Shown here: in pieces, positions 6,853 through 12,569 of the stretch | Numbering within the stretch: the stretch's first letter is position 1 | Layout: every line of letters starts with the position of its first letter | Assembly (NCBI GenBank): GCA_016195145.1 | Contig: JACQAF010000065.1 | Coordinates: 1 to 12,703 of the forward strand | Reading direction: 5' to 3' | From: Rhodospirillales bacterium | GTDB lineage: Bacteria; Pseudomonadota; Alphaproteobacteria; CACIAM-22H2 | DNA: 12,703 nt | The notes under the pieces: model-generated | Databases searched by the model: none | The model's input: only the letters and a program-made list of their open reading frames with translations | Told to the model about the DNA's origin: nothing | Program-made: the position numbers and the translations under genes

Positions 6853-8028
6853 ATGACCGCTTACGCCGCTCGCCGCCGCTCGCGCTCGCTCGACATCTGG
6901 CCGGGATTCGTCGACGCGCTGGCGACGCTGATCATGGTCATCGTCTTCGTACTGATGATCTTCACCGTCTTCCAGTTTCACCTCAAGGACATCATTTCCG
7001 GCCGCGACCAGGCGCTGAGCCGCCTGTCGCAGCAGCTCGGCGAACTGTCCGACATGCTGTCGCTGGAGCGGCGGGCGAGCGCCGACCTACGCCGCACCGT
7101 CGCGCAGCTATCGGCGGAATTGCAGGCCTCGACGACGACGCGCGACCGGCTGACCCAGGAGCTAGCCGCCGCCAATACCCGCGCCGACGCCGCCGCGCAA
7201 CAGGCGGCGCGGGTCAGCGCCCAGCTCGAAGACGCCTTCAAGTCGATTTCCGCCGACCGCGAGAAAATCGAGGTCCAGCTGCGCGAACTCGATGCGTTGC
7301 GCCGCAATATCGAAACCCTCACCATCCTGCGCCGCGAGCTTGAGGACAAGCTCACCCAGAAAACCACCGAGCTGGGCGAGGAGAAAAAGCTGTCCGAGGA
7401 CGCCAAGACGCGGCTCGACATCCTTACCCGGCAGCTCAATACGCTGCAGGAACAGATTGCGCGCCTCAACGCGGCGCTCGGCGCCAGCGAGGCCAAGGCC
7501 AAGGAGCAGCAGGTCCAGATCGTCGATCTCGGCCGCCGGCTCAACGTCGCGCTAGCCAACAAGGTCGAGGAACTGGCCCGCTACCGCTCGGAGTTTTTCG
7601 GCCGCCTGCGCGAGCTGCTCGGCAGCCGTTCCGATATCCGCATCGTCGGCGACCGCTTCGTCTTCCAGTCGGAAGTATTGTTCGCCTCCGGTTCGGCCGA
7701 ACTGGAGCCCGAAGGGCGGGTGCAGCTCGGCCAGCTCGCCGACACGTTGCGCCAGATCGCGGTTAAAATCCCGACCGACATCAACTGGATCCTCCAGATC
7801 GACGGCCATACCGACCACCGCCCGATCAATACGCCGCAATTCCCATCGAACTGGGAGCTGTCGACGGCGCGCGCCATCTCGGTAGTCAAGTTCCTCGTCT
7901 CGCGCGGCATTTCGCCGGAGCGGATCGCCGCCGCCGGCTATGGCGAGTTCCAGCCGATCGACTCCCGCGACGATGAAATCAGCTGGCGTCGCAACCGGCG
8001 CATCGAGCTCAAGCTTACCAACCGCTGA
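6853..8028 (+). CDS. MotB-like stator partner: TM aspartate, coiled coil, OmpA domain
   Basis: A 391-residue single-pass protein. A basic N-terminus (RRRSRS) precedes DIWPGFVDALATLIMVIVF, where Asp21 occupies the place of the proton-carrying aspartate of MotB, TolR and ExbD at the start of the one TM helix (about 20-42). Residues about 48-245 form a long heptad-rich coiled coil in the periplasm. Residues about 255-391 are a peptidoglycan-binding OmpA/MotB domain with VLFASGSAEL, IDGHTDHRPI (Asp321), LSTARA (Arg340) and AAGYGEFQPI, so the usual diaminopimelate-binding pair is kept. The ordering TM-coiled coil-OmpA is that of MotB, but the coiled coil is much longer. It is translationally close to the channel gene. 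The two probably form a 5:2 ion-driven complex anchored to peptidoglycan (inference from family). Confidence 0.88.
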   Translation: MTAYAARRRSRSLDIWPGFVDALATLIMVIVFVLMIFTVFQFHLKDIISGRDQALSRLSQQLGELSDMLSLERRASADLRRTVAQLSAELQASTTTRDRLTQELAAANTRADAAAQQAARVSAQLEDAFKSISADREKIEVQLRELDALRRNIETLTILRRELEDKLTQKTTELGEEKKLSEDAKTRLDILTRQLNTLQEQIARLNAALGASEAKAKEQQVQIVDLGRRLNVALANKVEELARYRSEFFGRLRELLGSRSDIRIVGDRFVFQSEVLFASGSAELEPEGRVQLGQLADTLRQIAVKIPTDINWILQIDGHTDHRPINTPQFPSNWELSTARAISVVKFLVSRGISPERIAAAGYGEFQPIDSRDDEISWRRNRRIELKLTNR

Positions 8029-8046
8029 GCCGGCGGGGCGCGGCCG

Positions 8047-8490
8047 GTGCCTGTCACCTTGTCGAAAATCGCGGGCGGATTATTCGCCGGCGTTATGGTC
8101 CTTGCCGTCGCCCTGCCGCCGGCCGCCGCGCGCGACCCGGCCGCCGATATCCTCGTCCGGGTCAATCAGGCGCGCGTCGCGGCCGGCCTTGCGCCGCTCG
8201 TCGCCGATGCGCGCCTGACCCACGCCGCCGCCGCGCACGCGCGCGACATCGCCCGGCGCGGCGAACTCGACCATGTTGGCAAAGACGGGACCACGCTCGG
8301 CGAGCGGCTGGCGCGGACCGGCTATCCCATACGGCGCGCGGCCGAAAACCTGGCCGCCGGCCCGGACGCGCCCGGCGAGATCGTCGATTTATGGCTCGCC
8401 AGCCCGCCGCGCCGGTGGCGACGAGCCGGCCGTGATCGAGCACGCAGATGCGGCTCGCCCGCTGCACGGTGGCAAGACGATGGGCGATGA
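8047..8490 (+). pseudogene. CAP/SCP-domain secreted protein, 3' end lost at a junction
   Basis: The frame opens at GTG 8047, 18 nt after the MotB-like stop, with a signal peptide ending AAA-RD near residue 28. Residues 33-120 follow the bacterial CAP (SCP/PR1-like) pattern: ILVRVNQARVAAGL, HAAAAHARDIA, LDHVG, DGTTLGERLARTGYP, AENLAAGP and DLWLASP. The next expected block, GHR then NLL and the rest of the fold (about 45 residues), is missing in all three frames. From 8407 the frame instead reads antisense through the ABC transporter gene and stops at 8490 after an unrelated arginine-rich tail. So residues 1-120 are homologous and 121-147 are not. Bacterial CAP proteins are mostly uncharacterised envelope proteins. 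The product is probably nonfunctional. Confidence 0.78.
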
Positions 8491-10111
8491 CGATCACCGT
8501 CCGGTCGGTCATCAGCCGGTCGAGCGCCTGCTGCACCAGCCGCTCGCTTTCGGCGTCGAGGGCGCTGGTCGCCTCGTCGAGCAGCAATAACGCCGGATCG
8601 CGCAGGATGGCGCGCGCGATGGCGATGCGCTGACGCTGGCCGCCGGACAGGCGCACGCCGCGCTCGCCGAGATGGGTGGCAAAGCCTTGCGGCAGCCGCT
8701 CGATGAACTCGAGCGCCGCCGCCGCGTCGGCCGCGCGCCGCACGTCGGCCTCCGTCGCGCCCGGATGGCCGTAACGGATATTTTCCGTCACGTCGGCGGC
8801 GAAGATTACCGGGTCCTGCGGCACTATGCCGATGCGCGCCCGCAGATCGGCCGGGTCGGCGCGCCGCACGTCGACGCCGTCGACCGACACGCGGCCGGCC
8901 TGCGGATCGTAGAAGCGCAGCAGAAGCTGGAACACCGTCGTCTTGCCGGCCCCCGACGGCCCGACCAGGGCGACCGTCTCGCCCGGCGCGACGGCCAAGG
9001 TCAGCCCGGACAGCGCCGCCCGTTCCGGTCGGGTCGGGTAGTGGAACGTCACGTCGTCGAACGCCACCGCGCCGCGCGCCGGCGAGGAAAACCGCGCCGG
9101 ATCGGGAGGCGCTGCGATCGATGGCGGCGAATCAAGCAGCTCGAACAGCCGTTCGGCCGCGCCGGCGGCGCGCTGAAGGTCGGCGGCGAATTCGCTGATC
9201 GAGCCGACCGAGGCGGCGACGATCACCGCATAGAAGACGAACGCCGACAGATCGCCCGGCGACAGCCGTCCGGCGAGGGTGTCGTGGCCGCCGATCCATA
9301 AAACGAAGCCGACCGCCGCGAAGACCAGAAGAATGACCATGGCGGCGAGCCCCGCCCGCGCCCGCACGCGATACACGGCGGCGGCGAAGGCATTTTCGAC
9401 CAACGCGCCGAAGCGCGCATCGGCGGCGGATTCGTGGTTGAACGCCTGAACCGTGCGCACCGCGTTCACCGTTTCCTCGATATCCGCGCCGACATCGCCG
9501 ATGCGATCCTGGCTGTCGCGCGACAGGCCGCGTACGCGCCGGCCGAGGATGATGATCGGCGCGACGATCAGCGGCACGCCGAGAACCGCGTAAAGGGTGA
9601 GTTTTGGCGACGTGATCGCCATCATCGTCGCCCCGCCGACGAACATCAGCACGTTGCGCAAGGCCATCGACGCCGACGAACCGACGATCGTCTGCAGCAA
9701 CGTCGTGTCGGTGGTCAACCGCGAGACGATCTCGCCGGTGCGCGTCATCTCGAAAAAGGCGGGCGAGAGGCGCAGGACATGCGTGAAAACCGCGCGCCGG
9801 AGATCGGCGGCAATGCGTTCGCCGAGCCGGGAAACGAGATGGGCCCGTACATAGGTCGCGATCGCCAGCACCGCGACCACGGCGAGCAGGACCACCAGCG
9901 CCTGATCGAGCCGTTGGCCTTCGCCTTCGGCGAAGCCCCGGTCGACCAGCCAGCGCAGCCCCGCGCCCAGCGCCAGCACCGTCGCCGCCGAAACGGTCAG
10001 GGCCATGAACGTCAGGACGGCGCGGCCCCAATATGGCGCCACGAAACCGGTCATCCGCCGCAGAATGCGTATATCGCGGCGCGGCTCGCCCGATGGCGCG
10101 CGGTCAGTCAA
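8162..10111 (-). CDS. ABC exporter half-transporter (MsbA/multidrug type) with aberrant C-terminus
   Basis: Fused permease-ATPase of the type 1 exporter family. Six TM helices occupy about residues 25-310. The ATPase has Walker A GPSGAGKTT (384-392), Q-loop VPQD (Gln432), signature LSGGQ (488-492), Walker B LLLLDE (508-513) and H-loop IAHR (His544). Homology runs to VATG (564-567). The usual final 20-30 residues are absent, and 82 residues translated antisense from the CAP gene follow, about 30 of them arginine, up to the stop at 8162. All catalytic motifs remain, so activity is possible. I chose TTG at 10109-10111: GGAG lies 7 nt upstream and the start overlaps the cyaY stop. Homodimeric export of lipid or drug is the family role; the substrate is unknown. 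Confidence 0.85.
   Translation of the reverse strand: MTDRAPSGEPRRDIRILRRMTGFVAPYWGRAVLTFMALTVSAATVLALGAGLRWLVDRGFAEGEGQRLDQALVVLLAVVAVLAIATYVRAHLVSRLGERIAADLRRAVFTHVLRLSPAFFEMTRTGEIVSRLTTDTTLLQTIVGSSASMALRNVLMFVGGATMMAITSPKLTLYAVLGVPLIVAPIIILGRRVRGLSRDSQDRIGDVGADIEETVNAVRTVQAFNHESAADARFGALVENAFAAAVYRVRARAGLAAMVILLVFAAVGFVLWIGGHDTLAGRLSPGDLSAFVFYAVIVAASVGSISEFAADLQRAAGAAERLFELLDSPPSIAAPPDPARFSSPARGAVAFDDVTFHYPTRPERAALSGLTLAVAPGETVALVGPSGAGKTTVFQLLLRFYDPQAGRVSVDGVDVRRADPADLRARIGIVPQDPVIFAADVTENIRYGHPGATEADVRRAADAAAALEFIERLPQGFATHLGERGVRLSGGQRQRIAIARAILRDPALLLLDEATSALDAESERLVQQALDRLMTDRTVIVIAHRLATVQRASRICVLDHGRLVATGAAGWRAINRRSRRARPGRRPGFRPRAVWDSRSAPAARRAWSRLCQHGRVRRAGRCRARARRRRGSGAHRRRAAQGRPRRAPD
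8404..8413. other. Tail-to-tail junction of two truncated convergent genes
   Basis: CAP homology on plus ends after the Ser-Pro codons at 8401-8406. ABC transporter homology on minus ends at the glycine codon at 8411-8413 (VATG). Both genes therefore lose their 3' ends within the same 4-7 bases. A single deletion, inversion or misjoin explains both losses; two independent truncations would be a coincidence. Confidence 0.7.
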
Positions 10112-10122
10112 ACCGGATCTCC
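10104..10122 (-). promoter_or_regulatory. cyaY stop/ABC start overlap with Shine-Dalgarno
   Basis: On minus, GGAG (10122-10119) and a 7-nt spacer precede TTG at 10111, and the sequence TTGACTGA holds both the TTG start and the cyaY TGA (10106-10104). The frames overlap by 8 nt, indicating coupled translation and one transcript. The signal decides the ABC start over the upstream ATG at 10204, which lies inside cyaY. Confidence 0.65.
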
Positions 10123-10397
10123 GTCCCGGTGAGCGCGCCCAGTTCCTCGGCCAGGCGTTGCGCGAGGCCGGCGCCGTCGCGGGTCGAGCGCCAGGCCCCG
10201 TCATAGGCGTAATGCGAGGCCCCCGAAACCGGCGACGCGTGCTTGTTGATCACATACTGGCGGCCGTCGTCGAATTCGACGGTCAGGATGCCGCCGCGCA
10301 GATCGACGTCGAGCTCGTCGCCCAGCGTCTCCTCGATCCGCGTCATCAGGGCCTGAAGCGTGCGGTCGGCCGCGGTTTCGAATTCGTTCTCGTCCAT
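10104..10397 (-). CDS. cyaY: Frataxin-like protein CyaY
   Basis: A 97-residue cytosolic protein, close to the usual length of bacterial frataxin, which binds iron and regulates the cysteine desulfurase in Fe-S cluster assembly. The fold's signatures are present: an acidic first helix (MDENEFETAADRTLQALMTR), LDVDLRGGILTVEFDDGRQYVINKHA covering strands 1-4, then HYAYDGAWRSTRDG with the conserved tryptophan, and a final helix LAQRLAEELGALTG. Acidic residues in helix 1 and strand 1 fit the iron/IscS surface. ATG 10397 follows an AGG-rich leader; a longer frame to 10442 adds unconserved residues. It diverges from rpmE and overlaps the ABC exporter gene. Confidence 0.9.
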   Translation of the reverse strand: MDENEFETAADRTLQALMTRIEETLGDELDVDLRGGILTVEFDDGRQYVINKHASPVSGASHYAYDGAWRSTRDGAGLAQRLAEELGALTGTEIRFD

Positions 10398-10503
10398 TGC
10401 GCCTGTTTCCGGTTTTCTGCCCCTTGGGGGCCGGTCTATCACGTCGTTTCCCTGCCAACAAGGCGGCTTTCCGGGCGGTTTCCCAAGGGCCTAGCCGGCC
10501 CCC

Positions 10504-10533
10504 TTGCCTTTTCGGCGCCGGCCGGGGTATAAG
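10504..10533 (+). promoter_or_regulatory. Sigma-70-like promoter for rpmE
   Basis: TTGCCT at 10504-10509 and TATAAG at 10528-10533 are separated by 18 nt. The -10 matches five of six consensus bases and the -35 four of six. A start near 10540 gives a leader of about 22 nt carrying GACGGAG before the rpmE ATG at 10562. Confidence 0.55.
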
Positions 10534-10561
10534 CCGCCCTTCGTTCGACGGAGTGACCGCG

Positions 10562-10819
10562 ATGAAGCAAAACATCCATCCCGATTACCACGAGATTAAC
10601 GTGGTGATGACCGACGGCAGCTCGTTCAAAACCCGCTCCACCTATGGCAAGCCGGGCGAGACGTTGCGCCTCGACATCGACCCCAAGACCCATCCGGCAT
10701 GGACCGGACAGCATCGCCTGGTCGATTCCGGCGGCCAGGTCGCCAAGTTCAACAAGCGGTTCCAGAACTTCGGCTTCAAGGCCGACAATTCCGCCGAGAG
10801 CAAGACCGAAAAGAAGTAA
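10562..10819 (+). CDS. rpmE: 50S ribosomal protein L31, zinc-free form
   Basis: An 85-residue protein with the L31 core: MKQNIHPDYHEINVVMTDG, TRSTYGKPGETLRLDID, THPAWTGQHRLVDSGGQVAKFNKRF. L31 sits at the 50S-30S bridge on the central protuberance. The four zinc-binding cysteines of the C+ form are all absent; the protein contains no cysteine at all. It is thus a C-minus L31, as is usual in alphaproteobacteria, and does not store zinc. GACGGAG lies about 9 nt before the ATG, a recognisable promoter lies upstream and a strong terminator downstream, so it is a single-gene unit. Confidence 0.95.
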   Translation: MKQNIHPDYHEINVVMTDGSSFKTRSTYGKPGETLRLDIDPKTHPAWTGQHRLVDSGGQVAKFNKRFQNFGFKADNSAESKTEKK

Positions 10820-10842
10820 CCATCGGCTTGGCCGAAAACACG

Positions 10843-10875
10843 AAAGGCGCCTTTTACAAAGGCGCCTTTTTTATT
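10843..10875 (+). terminator. Rho-independent terminator of rpmE
   Basis: AAAGGCGCCTTT at 10843-10854 and again at 10858-10869 are separated by TAC. Each copy is its own reverse complement, so the pair makes a perfect 12-bp stem with a 3-nt loop, followed by TTTATT. It begins 24 nt after the rpmE stop. On minus the same stem lacks a good T run, so two-way termination is less certain. Confidence 0.88.
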
Positions 10876-10907
10876 CCCGGCCGGCATCGATAGCGCGCCA
10901 GCCGGGG

Positions 10908-11243
10908 CTATCCGCCCGCCACCATCATCACCGCCATGCGGGCCATCATCGCATCCATCGCCGCGCTGTTGACGGCGATTGTCGTGCCAGCCGCCGCCAT
11001 GTTGAGCCCCATGCCCATGAACAGGGCCATCATCATCGCGCTCGACGCCGCCGCGGAAGCAACCACGACCCCGGTCACCACCGCCGCGCCGGCGGCAACC
11101 GCCGCCGCGTTCCGCCAGCCCCCGGCCTCGGCAGCTGCGGGCGCAGTCTCCTGCGCGTTAGCCGCTGCCGGACCGATAATAAGCCCCGCGATTAACGCGA
11201 GAATGATCAGTTTGCGGCCGAGAGCGAAATCGCGCGCAGCCAT
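10908..11243 (-). CDS. Small secreted Ala/Met-rich protein, unknown function
   Basis: 111 residues that I do not recognise. The N-terminus is a clear signal peptide: basic LGRK, a hydrophobic core, and likely cleavage after ANA (residue 30) before QETAP. Residues 44-68 are an Ala/Val/Gly hydrophobic stretch that could cross a membrane. Residues 70-107 hold 12 methionines, several in MMM, MGMG and MMVAGG clusters. It lies 39 nt after the stop of another Ala/Gly/Met-rich secreted protein on the same strand, so the pair is likely one transcript. No Shine-Dalgarno is clear. A plus-strand frame over the same DNA (10936-11295) lacks a sensible context and is probably a shadow. A glycine-zipper-like envelope protein is one guess. 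Confidence 0.6.
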   Translation of the reverse strand: MAARDFALGRKLIILALIAGLIIGPAAANAQETAPAAAEAGGWRNAAAVAAGAAVVTGVVVASAAASSAMMMALFMGMGLNMAAAGTTIAVNSAAMDAMMARMAVMMVAGG

Positions 11244-11282
11244 AGCTATACGCGAGTGCGCAATCGGGAAGCCGCCTCGGGT

Positions 11283-11708
11283 TTATTCGCCGTAAAGCGC
11301 GTTGCCGACAAGACCGCCGACCACGCCATAAAGCGTGGCGAACGAGGTCTGCGCCGCCGCCATCATGCCTTCCATCCCGGCCATGCCGGCTGCGCCGCCA
11401 GCCGCGCCAGCCGCGGCGCCTTCGGCCGCAGCCGCGCCACCAGCGCCGGCGGCCCCGCCAGCCATCCCTGCGCCGCCAGCAGCGCCAGCACCGCCGGCCG
11501 CTGCGCCTTCAGCCGCCATCGCCCCGCCAGCCATCATCGGCGGCGCCATCCAGTTGAACAGGAGTAGGCCGCCGACCACACCCGCGCCGATCGCAAGCGC
11601 GCGATATCCATCAAACCCCTTCTTGGCCTGAACCGGCGCGGGAGCCTGCGCCATGGCGCTCATGGGAAGAGCGAGGGACAGCAGAGCTGCGAGGATGAGC
11701 TTGCGCAT
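11283..11708 (-). CDS. Secreted Gly/Ala/Met-rich protein, unknown function
   Basis: 141 residues. The signal peptide MRKLILAALLSLALPMSAMA has a textbook AMA cleavage site at residue 20. Then come a short basic segment (QAKKGFDGYR), one hydrophobic stretch with GAGVVGG (about 37-52), a low-complexity Gly/Ala/Met region (about 54-118) in which AAEGAAAG occurs twice (65-72 and 94-101), and a hydrophobic C-terminus with spaced glycines (GVVGGLVGNALYG). The glycine spacing is reminiscent of glycine-zipper membrane proteins. The ATG is preceded by CGGAG about 8 nt upstream, good support for a real gene. A likely promoter and a hairpin lie upstream. Function is not known to me. Shadow frames on plus (11335-11631) arise from the skewed composition. 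Confidence 0.7.
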   Translation of the reverse strand: MRKLILAALLSLALPMSAMAQAPAPVQAKKGFDGYRALAIGAGVVGGLLLFNWMAPPMMAGGAMAAEGAAAGGAGAAGGAGMAGGAAGAGGAAAAEGAAAGAAGGAAGMAGMEGMMAAAQTSFATLYGVVGGLVGNALYGE

Positions 11709-11743
11709 GATGGGGCTCCGTTAAAGTTCGAGATGATCGGCTT

Positions 11744-11765
11744 AAGGTTCCAGAAGAGGAACCTT
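11744..11765. other. Perfect 8-bp inverted repeat in the leader of the Gly/Ala-rich gene
   Basis: AAGGTTCC (11744-11751) and GGAACCTT (11758-11765) flank AGAAGA. It lies 36-57 nt upstream of the minus-strand ATG at 11708 and downstream of the proposed promoter, so it would be in the leader mRNA. It could be an RNA hairpin or a protein-binding palindrome. No T run follows on either strand, so it is not a terminator. Confidence 0.5.
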
Positions 11766-11828
11766 TCGGAAATCCGGTTTGCCGCTCATGAGGCCGGAAT
11801 CTTCGACACGCAAAAGCGACAAGACGGA

Positions 11829-11857
11829 ATGATAAGTGAGCGCGCGTGCCGATGCAA
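11829..11857 (-). promoter_or_regulatory. Possible promoter for the Gly/Ala-rich gene pair
   Basis: Read on minus, TTGCAT (11857-11852), a 17-nt spacer, then TATCAT (11834-11829). The -10 matches five of six consensus bases; the -35 keeps TTG. Transcription would start near 11822, giving a leader of about 115 nt that contains the inverted repeat at 11744-11765. Confidence 0.4.
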
Positions 11858-11911
11858 TAACGCACGGGCGAAAATACGCGCGGAGAAAATAACGCTTGGG
11901 AGCGCGAGGGG

Positions 11912-12319
11912 TCAGCCGGCCGCGCGACGGGCCAGCTCGTCGAGGCGCAAGACCCGAACATAGAGACGACGGCTGGCTTCGAGCAGTTCGCGCAACCGGT
12001 TTGGCAGACCCTCGATCGTCACGTCCGTCTCGGCCAGACAGACATCGTCGGTCGGCAAGCTGAATTCGGTCGCCGCTTTCTCGCGCGAAATCTCTCCGGC
12101 ATGCACGGCCTTCTGGGCGAGCAGCCAAGCCATGATCTGCGACAGCCGCGCCGTCACCCGCATCGCCTCGCCATTGACGCGCAGACGCTCCACCGCCGGC
12201 AGATGCGCCGCATCCGCCGGCCGGGCATAGGCAAGGTAATTGCGCGCCGCGACCAGAAGCGCCATGGTCTCGTCGAACGTCTTGCCAAAAAAGCGGGTAT
12301 CGGCGGCGGGATGGCTCAA
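11912..12319 (-). CDS. rcdA: RcdA / DUF1465 family protein
   Basis: A 135-residue all-helical protein matching DUF1465, whose Caulobacter member RcdA is an adaptor delivering the cell-cycle regulator CtrA to ClpXP, working with CpdR and PopA. Recognisable family text includes TRFFGKTFDETMALLVAARNY, NGEAMRVTARLSQIMAWLL, QKAVHAGEISREKA and LRELLEASRRLYVRVLRLDEL. The start is TTG at 12317-12319 with AGGG about 10 nt upstream; no ATG lies in frame before conserved sequence. It is transcribed away from the Hsp20 gene. In alphaproteobacteria without Caulobacter-like division its role is less defined, so adaptor function here is inferred from family. Confidence 0.85.
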   Translation of the reverse strand: MSHPAADTRFFGKTFDETMALLVAARNYLAYARPADAAHLPAVERLRVNGEAMRVTARLSQIMAWLLAQKAVHAGEISREKAATEFSLPTDDVCLAETDVTIEGLPNRLRELLEASRRLYVRVLRLDELARRAAG

Positions 12320-12392
12320 AATCGGATGCCCTGAGCGTGAGGATCGACGTTGGCGGACGGACGGTCAAACGACCGAGTCTATCCGCAAAATC

Positions 12393-12407
12393 TTAACGAG
12401 ATTTAAC
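12393..12407. promoter_or_regulatory. CtrA-like paired TTAA motif upstream of rcdA
   Basis: TTAA at 12393-12396 and TTAAC at 12403-12407 are 6 nt apart. The CtrA consensus is TTAA-N7-TTAAC, so spacing is one short. It lies about 75-90 nt upstream of the rcdA start. Transcription of Caulobacter rcdA is CtrA-dependent, which makes the motif plausible, but AT-rich spacers yield such pairs by chance. Confidence 0.35.
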
Positions 12408-12439
12408 GCCCCCGTACAGAATTCCGCGCCGCCCCGGCC

Positions 12440-12467
12440 CTTGAATTGGCGGCGAGCCGGTCTAAAT
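12440..12467 (+). promoter_or_regulatory. Candidate heat-shock (RpoH-type) promoter for hsp20
   Basis: CTTGAA at 12440-12445 resembles the RpoH -35, followed by a 16-nt spacer and CTAAAT at 12462-12467. Transcription from about 12474 would give a leader of about 90-95 nt, a normal length for a ROSE element. The -10 is not perfect, so a housekeeping sigma factor is possible. Confidence 0.42.
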
Positions 12468-12473
12468 CCATAA

Positions 12474-12566
12474 GCGTGGCGAGTGCCTTACGAGGGCTCG
12501 TTGCAAATCCCCTGGGTCTGGCCTTCGGGCGGACCCGCTAACCCATGTTGCTCCAAGGAGAATATG
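12474..12566 (+). ncRNA. ROSE-type RNA thermometer in the hsp20 leader
   Basis: ROSE elements hide the Shine-Dalgarno of small heat-shock genes at low temperature and melt on heating. The last hairpin pairs CATGTTGCTCC (12544-12554) with GGAGAATATG (12557-12566). The pairing is complete, including one G-U, apart from G12550, which is bulged; this is the diagnostic bulged G in UUGCU facing the AAGGAG. The AUG at 12564 is also paired. An upstream hairpin pairs 12514-12523 with 12527-12536 around TTC with one mismatch, and a weaker CGAG/CTCG stem lies at 12480-12500. The 5' boundary is an estimate from the promoter. Confidence 0.8.
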
Positions 12567-12569
12567 GCA

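Noticed and set aside
5701..8028. Zorya-type anti-phage defence (ZorA/ZorB)
   Set aside because: The channel and stator architecture is superficially similar, but the channel tail is short and no ZorC, ZorD or ZorE gene is present; the context is housekeeping.
5701..8028. Genuine flagellar MotA/MotB
   Set aside because: No flagellar or chemotaxis genes are nearby; the coiled coil in the MotB-like protein is much longer, and the channel looks closer to the TolQ/ExbB pattern.
8391..8490. Simple frameshift at the CAP gene end
   Set aside because: Neither of the other two plus frames contains the missing GHR or NLL blocks; the DNA there is the antisense of the ABC ATPase domain.
10936..11631. 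Plus-strand frames opposite the Gly/Ala/Met-rich genes
   Set aside because: Ala/Pro-rich complements without Shine-Dalgarno support; the minus frames have signal peptides with proper cleavage sites, and the 11708 gene has a good ribosome binding site.
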